This document shows, piece after piece, positions 17,888 through 26,296 of a DNA stretch of 64,000 bases. Below the pieces are notes generated by a model that worked only from the letters and a program-made list of their open reading frames with translations, had not been told where the DNA came from and did not search any database. The position numbers and the translations under genes were made by a program. This stretch comes from an uncultured Eubacteriales bacterium (GTDB taxonomy: Bacteria; Bacillota; Clostridia; Oscillospirales; Acutalibacteraceae), in assembly GCA_934729465.1 (NCBI GenBank), contig CAKVEP010000005.1, positions 62,001-126,000 on the forward strand, written 5' to 3'. The number at the start of each line of letters is the position of its first letter. Positions within the stretch are counted from its first letter, which is position 1.

Positions 17888-20242
17888 CTATTTTAATTCA
17901 GCAATCGTTACACCCGACTCGCCTTCTCCAAAATTTCCAATTCTAAACCTTTTTACCTGCTTGTTAGTCTTAAGATAATCTTGTATTCCCTTTCTTAATT
18001 GTCCCGTTCCCTTGCCATGAATAATAGTAATTTGCTTTAACCCAGCAATCACACACGTATCTATAAAACCGTCCAACTCCATTGTGGCTTCCAAAATATT
18101 TTGTCCTCTCAAGTCTATCTCTGTTGACACGCTAACATTAGACTTACTTTTTATGTTTTTCGTTACGTGACCACTCACACTCTTAATTTTTTTACTAGAT
18201 TTTGATAAATGAGATTTTAAAACTCTTGTTTTAATTGCACCAACTTGAACCATAATCTTACCTGAAGAATCTTCGTCTTTTAAGACTTCGCCTTCTTTAT
18301 TAAAGTCAGACACGAAAACAATGTCTCCTATCTTAAATTTTAAGTCTTTTTTAACCTCTTTATTAATGTTTTCTTTAACAGGGTCGGCTAAATTTTCAAT
18401 GGCTTTGATTTCCGAGTTTAGCAAGCTACGCTTATCTGCTGAAGCTACATTTTTAGAATTTTTTAAATTTTCCAATTCTTCAAAAATCATTTCTGACCTA
18501 CACACAACTTCTTCTAAAATTTTTTTAGCTTTATCCCTGGAGTTATTAATTATTTCATCTTTTTTACTTTCTATTTCTTTTTGAAGACGCTCATTTTCTC
18601 TCAAAGTTTTCTCGGACTCAATTTTCATTTGTTGAGCTAATTTATATTCTTTCTCAACTTTTTGTCTTGTTTCTTCCAAGCTTGATATTATCTCTTCAAG
18701 TTTGTTGTCGTCTTCGCTTGTTAGACTTTTGGCTTTGTCTATTATACTTTTGTCCATGCCCAATCGCTCGGAAATTGAAAAAGCATTAGATTTTCCCGGA
18801 ATTCCAAGTATCAATTTATAAGTAGGTTTCATGGTGTTAATATCAAATTCGCAACTACCGTTTTCTATCCCCGAGGTTTTAAGTGCATATTCTTTGAGCT
18901 CTTTATAGTGAGTCGTCACAGCTATTCTAGCTCCCTTTTCACGGAGCGTTTCTATTATAGATATAGCAAGCGCCGCTCCTTCAACGGGGTCTGTACCTGC
19001 GCCAATTTCGTCAAGAAGCACTAAGCTTTTATTTGTACATTTACTCAAAATTTTAATTATATTTTTTATGTGCGACGAAAATGTAGACAACGACTGTTCT
19101 ATACTTTGTTCATCGCCTATATCAACAAGTATATTATCAAACGTCGACACAACGCTCCCGTCATCAGCCGGTATCATCATTCCGCACATCGCCATAGTCG
19201 AAAAAAGACCAATAGTTTTCAGCGATACTGTTTTACCTCCTGTGTTAGGACCTGTAATTATTAATGTGTTAAAATTTTCACCAAGCTCTATGTTCATCGG
19301 CACAACATCACTATCTTTAATCATGGGATGTCTGGCTTTTATTAATTTTATTTTTCCTTCCTCGTTAATTTTAGGCATAACCGCTTTCATTCTGATTCCA
19401 AGCGACGCCTTAGCAAATATTATATCAAGTTCAACTAAAGAATTGTATCCTAAAATTATGTCGTTAGAAAACCTTCCCACTTCCTCGGATATTTCTTTTA
19501 AAATTCTGTCTATCTCTTCTTTTTCCTTAGAGCGTAAAACTTTAACCTCGTTGTTACCGTTCACAACTCCCATAGGCTCTATAAACACAGTAGAACCACT
19601 GGCTGATGTATCATGAACCAAACCCGATATTTCAGACCTATACTCCGCTTTTACGGGTATAACAAACCTATCGTTTCTGACTGTGACTATAGGTTCTTGA
19701 AGATACTTTCTAAATTTTGAAGATTTTATCATGTCATCAAGTTTTTCTCTTATTTTCTCGTTAATACCCCTAATTTTTCTTCTTATGCTGTATAGTTCTT
19801 TAGAGGCAGTGTCTGAAAATTCATCCTCTGATATTATACAATTGTTTATTTTTTCTTCCAAATACTTATTAACGTTTATTGAGTTGAACCACACGTCAAT
19901 ACAAGTTTCAATTCCCTCACACTGTTTTCTCCAATCTTTAACTTCCCTCATAACCGCCAAGCATGAGGCAATATCAAGAAGTTCTAAATTAGTAAGCACC
20001 CCGCCATAAGACGCTCTTTTTACGCTCTCCACAACATTTTTTAAGCCATAAAACGATGGCCCCCCAAAACGACACGAAAGGGTGTAAGCAGCTAATGTTT
20101 CATCTAGTAACCTATTCACATTTTTTATATTACTGTCTGGCAATATATTAATTATTTTTTCTTTCGCCCTTTCGCTACAAGCCTCTTGCGACAATTTTTT
20201 TAATACTTTGTCTAACTCTAATGCTAAAAAATTTCTATCCAT
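17888..20242 (-). CDS. mutS2: Endonuclease/recombination inhibitor MutS2
   Basis: A MutS-homolog ATPase without the mismatch-recognition domain; known to act on branched DNA and, in Bacillus, on collided ribosomes (RqcU). The core has GPNTGGKTVSLKTIG (Walker A, about 330), LVLLDEIGAGTDP (Walker B, about 405) and the TTHYKELKEYA switch. A long charged coiled coil (about 505-600) follows, then a KOW-like segment, and the C-terminal Smr domain with DLRGQNILEAT and IIHGKGTGQLRKGI. ATG at 20242 (MDRNFLALELDKV) matches family starts; a TTG 33 bp earlier overlaps recO. Confidence 0.95.
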   Translation of the reverse strand: MDRNFLALELDKVLKKLSQEACSERAKEKIINILPDSNIKNVNRLLDETLAAYTLSCRFGGPSFYGLKNVVESVKRASYGGVLTNLELLDIASCLAVMREVKDWRKQCEGIETCIDVWFNSINVNKYLEEKINNCIISEDEFSDTASKELYSIRRKIRGINEKIREKLDDMIKSSKFRKYLQEPIVTVRNDRFVIPVKAEYRSEISGLVHDTSASGSTVFIEPMGVVNGNNEVKVLRSKEKEEIDRILKEISEEVGRFSNDIILGYNSLVELDIIFAKASLGIRMKAVMPKINEEGKIKLIKARHPMIKDSDVVPMNIELGENFNTLIITGPNTGGKTVSLKTIGLFSTMAMCGMMIPADDGSVVSTFDNILVDIGDEQSIEQSLSTFSSHIKNIIKILSKCTNKSLVLLDEIGAGTDPVEGAALAISIIETLREKGARIAVTTHYKELKEYALKTSGIENGSCEFDINTMKPTYKLILGIPGKSNAFSISERLGMDKSIIDKAKSLTSEDDNKLEEIISSLEETRQKVEKEYKLAQQMKIESEKTLRENERLQKEIESKKDEIINNSRDKAKKILEEVVCRSEMIFEELENLKNSKNVASADKRSLLNSEIKAIENLADPVKENINKEVKKDLKFKIGDIVFVSDFNKEGEVLKDEDSSGKIMVQVGAIKTRVLKSHLSKSSKKIKSVSGHVTKNIKSKSNVSVSTEIDLRGQNILEATMELDGFIDTCVIAGLKQITIIHGKGTGQLRKGIQDYLKTNKQVKRFRIGNFGEGESGVTIAELK

Positions 20243-20267
20243 ACATCTCACATCAATTCTTTTATTC

Positions 20268-21026
20268 TTATACAAATTTATAATTCGTTAAACTTTTATA
20301 AAAATCTAACGTTTTAAACTTTCTATCCAGTTGATAAATAACATAATTTTCACATAAATTAGTAAGTTCTGATTGTGCATTGTCTGACAACCTAAAATTA
20401 AACAATTTGTTAAAAGGCGCATATATTATATGTCTTAAAGCTATTAGAGTCCCTTTCCTTATAGCTATACACTTATTTTTTAAACCATCTTTACAACAAC
20501 CGCAATAAAAACTTCCTAATTCAAAAGAAAAATACACTAAATCATCTTCATATTTCCCGCATTTCTGGCAACACACTACATCCGGCATATATCCCGCCAG
20601 ACTAATCATTTTCATTTCCACTATACTTTTTATCATATCAAAATTTCTTTTTTCATTACATAAATAATCAAACGAATTTAGCATCAAACGCAAAAAATCC
20701 CTTGCATCCCCGTTTTCAGGAGATAATGCAAGGGCTAAATCACAGAAATATTGCGATAAAGCTATTTTTTCTATACTATTTCTTAAATTAAAAAATACCT
20801 CTTGTATTTCTGAATCATCAACTATGTATCCGCTCTTACCTTTGTATAAAATAAACCGTGAATACGAAAATAGTTGAGTAGCCCCCACATTTTTGTTACT
20901 TATACTCTTTACTCCCTTAGTTATAGCACGAATTAATCCTTTTTCAGATGTAAGAATAGTAATTATTTTGTCACGTTCCCCTAAATTTGTTTCCATTACT
21001 ACCAATCCAGTCACTTTTATTTGCAT
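20268..21026 (-). CDS. recO: DNA repair protein RecO
   Basis: RecO loads RecA with RecR and anneals SSB-coated DNA. The 252-residue protein starts with an OB fold (VTGLVVMETNLGERDKI, then LTSEKGLIRAITKGVKS) and carries the zinc knuckle CCQKC...CGCC near residues 149-182, followed by a helical C-terminus. Its 5' end overlaps a small conserved-looking ORF by 56 bp, and mutS2 follows closely, so the three are translated as a unit before era-type housekeeping genes. Confidence 0.93.
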   Translation of the reverse strand: MQIKVTGLVVMETNLGERDKIITILTSEKGLIRAITKGVKSISNKNVGATQLFSYSRFILYKGKSGYIVDDSEIQEVFFNLRNSIEKIALSQYFCDLALALSPENGDARDFLRLMLNSFDYLCNEKRNFDMIKSIVEMKMISLAGYMPDVVCCQKCGKYEDDLVYFSFELGSFYCGCCKDGLKNKCIAIRKGTLIALRHIIYAPFNKLFNFRLSDNAQSELTNLCENYVIYQLDRKFKTLDFYKSLTNYKFV

Positions 21027-21168
21027 CGTCTATTCCCTTTCGAATTACTTCTTCACACTCATTTTTGCAGTTTCTATACAACAAATAGTCTTCAATCTTG
21101 CCGGTGTTAAAAAAATTGTTCCATGCTTCGTTTTGATTGATATTTCTAAGTGCTTCATTTCGAGCCAT
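20971..21168 (-). CDS. Small protein overlapping recO
   Basis: A 65-residue acidic/basic protein without Cys or membrane segments; it contains NFFNTGKIEDYLLYR and a C-terminal Asn/Gly tail. A very strong GGGGGAG site sits 5 bp before its ATG, and the gene overlaps recO by 56 bp in another frame. Short ORFs of this type (G-x-I-x-D-Y-L core) precede recO in some Firmicutes, compare yqzL. The function is unknown. Confidence 0.6.
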   Translation of the reverse strand: MARNEALRNINQNEAWNNFFNTGKIEDYLLYRNCKNECEEVIRKGIDDANKSDWIGSNGNKFRGT

Positions 21169-21290
21169 ATTTCTCCCCCCTTACATTACAATTCTTGTAA
21201 TATATTATATCACAAAATCAAAGAGGATATATGGTTTAAAATGTAGAATTTTCATAGTTTAATTTGTGCAATTTACACATATGTGACTAA

Positions 21291-22196
21291 TTATTCACTA
21301 TGATATCCTAAATTTTTCAGAATATTGTCTCGATTACGCCAACCTTCCTTTACTTTTACCCATAGTTTTAAGTTTACTTTTTTATCTAGTAAATTCTCTA
21401 TGTCTTGTCTTGCATATGAGCCTATTCTTTTCAGCATATCGCCATTTTTCCCTATAACTATCCCCTTGTGACTCTCCCTTTCACAATATATGACGCAACT
21501 CACATCGGTGATAGTACTATTTCTTTCTTTTACTTTTTCTGTAACCACTGCTATACCGTGAGGTATTTCTTTATCAACTACCCTTAATATTTTCTCTCTT
21601 ACAATTTCAGAAATTAATGCTCTTTCTGGTTGGTCTGTAAATTCATCGGAAGGATAAAAATGAATAGATGGCAACGATAATTTCTTTATTTCCGAAACAA
21701 GCCTGTCTACACCATTATTTGTTTTAGCAGATATTGGTATAATCGCATTATAATCGAATAAATTCATCATTTTTTCTATTTGATTTGCAATAATTGTTTT
21801 ATCGCTTAATAAATCTATTTTGTTTATAACGAGAACAACCGGTATTTTACTGTTTTTAAACTTATTTATCAATTTTTCGTCTATATCCGAAATGGGTTTT
21901 CCAGCTTCAATAACGTGTATGCAGGCGTCGACTCCGGTTATGGATTTTTCAGCCTCTTCAACCATATATTTTCCAAGATGAGTATTTGGAACGTGAATTC
22001 CTGGTGTGTCTGTAAACACCAATTGAATATTTTCATCTGTAAATATACCAAGAATTTTATTACGTGTTGTTTGCGGCTTATGCGAAACTATCGCAAGCTT
22101 TTGACCTATAATAGCGTTCAGCAATGACGATTTTCCAACGTTTGGCTTTCCAACAATTGTTATAAATAAAGATTTAGTAGTCAAATCACTTTTCAA
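21291..22196 (-). CDS. era: GTPase Era
   Basis: An essential GTPase that binds the 3' end of 16S rRNA during 30S maturation. Motifs: G1 GKPNVGKSSLLNA, G3 DTPGIHVP, G4 NKID, G5 ISAKT, then the C-terminal KH domain with KGIVIGKNGDMLKRIG. TTG at 22196 is preferred because AGGGGTG lies 6 bp upstream; a GTG three codons earlier overlaps that site. It follows ybeY and dgkA, the classic ybeY-dgkA-era-recO order. Confidence 0.97.
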   Translation of the reverse strand: MKSDLTTKSLFITIVGKPNVGKSSLLNAIIGQKLAIVSHKPQTTRNKILGIFTDENIQLVFTDTPGIHVPNTHLGKYMVEEAEKSITGVDACIHVIEAGKPISDIDEKLINKFKNSKIPVVLVINKIDLLSDKTIIANQIEKMMNLFDYNAIIPISAKTNNGVDRLVSEIKKLSLPSIHFYPSDEFTDQPERALISEIVREKILRVVDKEIPHGIAVVTEKVKERNSTITDVSCVIYCERESHKGIVIGKNGDMLKRIGSYARQDIENLLDKKVNLKLWVKVKEGWRNRDNILKNLGYHSE

Positions 22197-22207
22197 AATT
22201 GACACCC

Positions 22208-22702
22208 CTATATTTTTTTAAACCATAATTTTACTTTTTTTAGCTTTTCTTTTATTTTATTTGGTCCCCACTCGACGTATAAATAGCTTACGATGATTAA
22301 AAATATTATTCCCACAACCGCCAACGGGTAACACCTGAGAAAGTTAAATATTTTTACATAATATTGAATATCATGAAACATAATTATTCCTATTAAAACT
22401 GAGAAAAATGCGCTTATCATAACTGCTCCCGCAGCAAGGTCCTTTACTATTTTTATACACATATTATAATCGTCAGCCCATATATCAGAAAGTTCCTCAA
22501 TCGCAGTATTGACCATCTCAGAGACTAACACTGCTGAGATGGTCAATAAAATGACTGCTAATTTTTCAAAAGAAAGCTCAAAAATATAAGATAAAATAAT
22601 CACATAAACTGAAACCACACTATGAAATCTCATATTCCGTTCATTTTTTATACAATATATTATACCTCTTATAGCATGGCTAAAACTTTTAAAAATTCTC
22701 AT
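22208..22702 (-). CDS. dgkA: Diacylglycerol/undecaprenol kinase family protein
   Basis: A small integral membrane kinase, most likely recycling undecaprenol to its phosphate in Gram-positives. The 164-residue product has the family core NERNMRFHS (about 20-28) and the catalytic EMVNTAIEELSDIW (about 62-75), three core helices, and then an extra C-terminal helix pair. The C-terminal extension (about 115-164, GIIFLIIVSYLYVEWGP plus a basic tail) is longer than in typical DgkA. It is 3 bp from ybeY and 11 bp from era. Confidence 0.9.
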   Translation of the reverse strand: MRIFKSFSHAIRGIIYCIKNERNMRFHSVVSVYVIILSYIFELSFEKLAVILLTISAVLVSEMVNTAIEELSDIWADDYNMCIKIVKDLAAGAVMISAFFSVLIGIIMFHDIQYYVKIFNFLRCYPLAVVGIIFLIIVSYLYVEWGPNKIKEKLKKVKLWFKKI

Positions 22703-22705
22703 AAG

Positions 22706-23221
22706 CTAAAATTCTTTTTCGCTTATAACGTATGAAGACGTGCACGGTAATCCTAATTGGTCCATTACCTTCTCTTCTTTTTCACGCATACGTACTTTTT
22801 CCATTCCGCCATTTTCATGGTCATATCCTAATATATGAAGCATCCCGTGAGCGACTAAATATGCAACTTCTCTTTGCATTGTGTGCCCGTAAATCTTGCT
22901 TTGTTCTATTACTTTTTCCATTGATATTACTATATCTCCAAGAACCTGAGCTCCTGTTTCTTGGTTTATGTCATATTTTCCGTCCTTGCCCATCGGGAAC
23001 GACAAAACATCTGTTGGAGCATCTATCTTGCGATATTGTTTATTTAACTCTTTGATGTATTCATTGTCAACTAAGGTAACGCTAACTTCTGCAGAGCCTT
23101 TAAATTCTTCTAATTTCAAAACCGCATTACAACATCTGCGTATAAGCATACGTAATCCGGTTGGTATTTTTATTTCTTTCTGCCTGTCTACTATTATTAC
23201 CCTAATTCTATCCACTGCCAT
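22706..23221 (-). CDS. ybeY: Endoribonuclease YbeY
   Basis: A metal-dependent RNase for 16S rRNA 3' maturation and ribosome quality control. The zinc site H-x3-H-x5-H is present in VAHGMLHILGYDHE (about 129-142), with the preceding ISMEKV and TDVLSFPMG motifs. The 171-residue length fits. AAGGATG precedes the ATG. It is the first gene of the ybeY-dgkA-era-recO-mutS2 run; 290 bp of AT-rich DNA without a visible gene separate it from yqfD. Confidence 0.96.
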   Translation of the reverse strand: MAVDRIRVIIVDRQKEIKIPTGLRMLIRRCCNAVLKLEEFKGSAEVSVTLVDNEYIKELNKQYRKIDAPTDVLSFPMGKDGKYDINQETGAQVLGDIVISMEKVIEQSKIYGHTMQREVAYLVAHGMLHILGYDHENGGMEKVRMREKEEKVMDQLGLPCTSSYVISEKEF

Positions 23222-23514
23222 AAAATTTGCATCCTTCCTAATAACTTTTAATTAATGGATAAATATTTTTGCTTTAAATACTTTTCTAAAATAAAAACTT
23301 TACATTTCGATTATTTTTCATTTTAAATTTTAAATTCACAAATTTCAAAATAAGCGCTCCGTGCAAAATATGTAAATTCCCACATATCTCTAACAATGCA
23401 CTTGCACATTTTATATTTCTACAACAAAAATCTTTACCCATTTTTCCCGTACTTTAATTATACTACACTATATAATTTATGTCAAATATATTTTATAATT
23501 ATTAAATTATTAGT

Positions 23515-24690
23515 TTATTCAAATATAATTTCTTCCTCTTGTCCTATATCTTCCACACAATCGTATTCTACTTCCAATCTACATTTATCACTATTTTCTT
23601 CTGTTTTTTCATTTTTATTTAATATTTGCTTATCGTTAAATTCATTTTCTTCCCTTTCTTGAATTTTTTTCCTAGCTTCACAAAGTGCGTCTTCGTATGT
23701 AATACTTTTTTCATCGCAAATCTGTTCGTAACACTTATCTGTATATACTATAATCGGCAGTTCAACATTACCTATTTTTAACACATTTTTAAATGATTCA
23801 ACCCTATAATTTTCATCTATATTATTCCACACTGTCAAAGGAACTTCAATGCCAAGTATTTTTATTTTATGTCTTTTTTTAATTTTGCCTGTATCAGCGC
23901 TTGTCACTCTGGACAATGGTACTTCTTCAACAAGTGTTCTTTTGGTGTGGGCATAGATTTTTCCTTCAGCGTGTACAAATGAATTATTTCCGTTTCCGTC
24001 TTCAACCACTCCGCTTATAAGAAGCTGTCCCCTTACAACTCCATCTCCGTCATTTACCGCAATCGTTCCTTTGTAAGTCTCCGTACGTTCAATTTGTCCA
24101 TCAACAGACGCTTTTATATTACAAGGGTTCCCTTTAGGAACTATTTCTGGAGCTATAACCCTTTCTTTGAGCGAAACAACAGCTTTGCTCCCCTCTATAT
24201 TTAGTGATAACCACGAAACATTTGGTAATTTCAACATTGCACTTTGCTGTACAATCGGAACATCTACACGGCTTTTTAAGCATCCTGGAGATACTCCAAG
24301 CTCTTCCATAGCCGCCTTAACTTCTTCTATCGAAATTGTTTCATTGCCCTCAACGTTTACTTCCCAAACGTAAAAGGACATACTATAAATAATACTGATA
24401 AAAAGCAAAATTCCAACCACAAAGCCTAATCTTTTTTTGTATTTGGCTAAATAAATCGGCAGTCCTCGCCTTTCAACTATATTTATTTCTGTATTCGTTT
24501 TTTTCGCAGCGCCAAGCATATATTTACACTCACTTGATATACAGCTCCCAAAAAGTTTATCTTTGTTTTTCTTTACGTCCCATAAATTTATTCCATTTCT
24601 CACAGTAGTATTTATGAATTTTTCTATGTTATTTCCTGTTGCAGAAAAATTTGTGTATCCATAAAACCATCTAAATATTTTTAATAACAA
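23515..24690 (-). CDS. yqfD: Sporulation protein YqfD
   Basis: A sporulation membrane protein (SigE regulon in Bacillus, known). The N-terminal domain (ATGNNIEKFINTTVRNGINLW) precedes one membrane helix at about residues 92-110 (VVGILLFISIIYSMSFYVW). An extracytoplasmic POTRA-like beta-rich domain follows (VNVEGNETISIEEV, then VDVPIVQQSAML), with a Glu/Asn-rich tail. TTG start after GAGGTGAC. It follows yqfC by 12 bp, the conserved yqfC-yqfD pair. Confidence 0.92.
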   Translation of the reverse strand: MLLKIFRWFYGYTNFSATGNNIEKFINTTVRNGINLWDVKKNKDKLFGSCISSECKYMLGAAKKTNTEINIVERRGLPIYLAKYKKRLGFVVGILLFISIIYSMSFYVWEVNVEGNETISIEEVKAAMEELGVSPGCLKSRVDVPIVQQSAMLKLPNVSWLSLNIEGSKAVVSLKERVIAPEIVPKGNPCNIKASVDGQIERTETYKGTIAVNDGDGVVRGQLLISGVVEDGNGNNSFVHAEGKIYAHTKRTLVEEVPLSRVTSADTGKIKKRHKIKILGIEVPLTVWNNIDENYRVESFKNVLKIGNVELPIIVYTDKCYEQICDEKSITYEDALCEARKKIQEREENEFNDKQILNKNEKTEENSDKCRLEVEYDCVEDIGQEEEIIFE

Positions 24691-24702
24691 TTTTTTGTCA
24701 CC

Positions 24703-25008
24703 TCACGTCATGAACTCTATAGACGTAATAAAACCTTGTATAACCAGAGAGTCAGTGTTTAAACATTTTATCCTGAGATTGCGCCCCAGAAACTGAATAA
24801 ACATTTTTTTAGTACTTATCTTAATGATGTTTTCGTCATATTCAACTATACTTTTGCACCCTTCAACAATAACTTCGTTATTACCGTTTATTTCTAAATG
24901 TGTACAATTGACCATCGAAGATAACGCAGAATTTTCAGGATTACAAAGCTTATTTATTTTATTTTTTAGATTACTTCTTTTTTTATTTTTGTTTGTATCA
25001 TAAGCCAA
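24703..25008 (-). CDS. yqfC: Sporulation protein YqfC
   Basis: A 101-residue YabP/YqfC-family spore protein: a basic N-terminus and then a beta-rich fold with LEINGNNEVIVEGCKSIVEYDENIIKI (start only) and FLGRNLRIKCL. The role is unknown beyond sporulation; it always pairs with yqfD. A TTG start (25008) after AGGTGA is used here; the next in-frame candidates are less well placed. Confidence 0.88.
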   Translation of the reverse strand: MAYDTNKNKKRSNLKNKINKLCNPENSALSSMVNCTHLEINGNNEVIVEGCKSIVEYDENIIKISTKKMFIQFLGRNLRIKCLNTDSLVIQGFITSIEFMT

Positions 25009-25122
25009 AGCCAGTGTTCACCTGCCCACTTAAATAGTAAATCATAAATCTTTATTACAATATTTATGCTAAAGTTGCTCTAAAAATCACTAACAACTCA
25101 TATGTATAGTTGAGGTGTTAAA

Positions 25123-26262
25123 ATGACAAATACAAAAACTCATAAATTTTTATCTAAAATAAATGATGTATTGTTAATTTGTGCTGTGACTGCTTTATGC
25201 TGTACGATTTTAATTTTTTCAGATATTATTTCATCAGGAATTTTGAGTGGTATAAAAACATGTGTAAATGTGCTGATACCTTCGCTTTTCCCGTTCATGA
25301 TAATATCTTCATTTATTATACAGTCCGGATTATCAGAAAAAATCGGAAAAATTATTTCTCCTATAACAAAAACATTTTTTAATCTCCCCGGAGCTGCCGG
25401 AGCAACTATTATTCTTAGCTTTATCGGCGGATACCCCGTTGGAGCTAACGGAATTGAAAGTCTTGTTCAAAAAAATATAATAAATAAAGAACAAGCAAAT
25501 CGTATGATTGCATTTTGTGTTGGAGCCGGTCCTGCTTTTATTATAAATGTTGTTGGCAACAATTTGCTCAAAAACAAATCAATTGGTAACACAATTTTTA
25601 TCTCTCAACTTTTTGCTTCCATATTAATAGGAATATTTCTTGGAGTGCGGTCAAAAATTCACGGCAACAAAGTTGAAGAACGAAAGCCACAAAATTTAAA
25701 CTCTGATAATATATGTAATTCATTTGTGAAATCGTGTTTAAATTCAGCAGATTCTTTGATGAATATGTGTGTGTTTGTAATAATTTTCTCTTCTATAATC
25801 AGCTTAATTTATAACACACATATATTTTTTACAATAAATAATCTTTTCAAAAATTTTCATATACCCCAAAAATATTGTAATTGTATCATCCCCGCAATAT
25901 TAGAGGTTACCATGGGAGCCATACAATCTGTTAATAATTTACTGCCCATAGAATTTCTGACCTTTGGAGTCAGTTGGGCTGGAATTTGCGTACATTTTCA
26001 AGTGTTGTCTTCACTTAAGTCAATCAAACTGCCTTATCATAAATTCGTAATACAACGATTAGTCCATTCAATTATCTCAGCTCTAATATGCCATAACATT
26101 TTATCTTTGTCAGAACAGCCTAAAAGTGTATTTTCTAATACTCAAGGACTTTTAGATCCTTCAATTTCTTCAAATTTAAATGGCGGAATAAATATTTTTT
26201 TAATCTGTGCTATATTTATTGTCGTAATAACCCTAAAAATAAGTTCAAAAGAAAAAAATTAA
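25123..26262 (+). CDS. ylbJ: Sporulation integral membrane protein YlbJ
   Basis: A 379-residue nucleoside-transporter-like (Gate domain) membrane protein needed for spore cortex formation (known). About nine hydrophobic segments. Conserved-looking stretches are LIPSLFPFMIISSFIIQSG (about 50-68) and ILSFIGGYPVGANGIESL (about 98-115), the typical YlbJ glycine/proline motif. ATG follows GAGGTG. It is divergent from yqfC and has its own terminator. Confidence 0.93.
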   Translation: MTNTKTHKFLSKINDVLLICAVTALCCTILIFSDIISSGILSGIKTCVNVLIPSLFPFMIISSFIIQSGLSEKIGKIISPITKTFFNLPGAAGATIILSFIGGYPVGANGIESLVQKNIINKEQANRMIAFCVGAGPAFIINVVGNNLLKNKSIGNTIFISQLFASILIGIFLGVRSKIHGNKVEERKPQNLNSDNICNSFVKSCLNSADSLMNMCVFVIIFSSIISLIYNTHIFFTINNLFKNFHIPQKYCNCIIPAILEVTMGAIQSVNNLLPIEFLTFGVSWAGICVHFQVLSSLKSIKLPYHKFVIQRLVHSIISALICHNILSLSEQPKSVFSNTQGLLDPSISSNLNGGINIFLICAIFIVVITLKISSKEKN

Positions 26263-26290
26263 AGACGCAGATTTTTCTGCGTCTTGTCTT
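26263..26290 (+). terminator. Terminator between ylbJ and the Clp-like gene
   Basis: AAGACGCAG / CTGCGTCTT stem with a short T-rich loop right after the ylbJ stop, between convergent genes, followed by TGTCTTT. Confidence 0.75.
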
Positions 26291-26296
26291 TAAGAA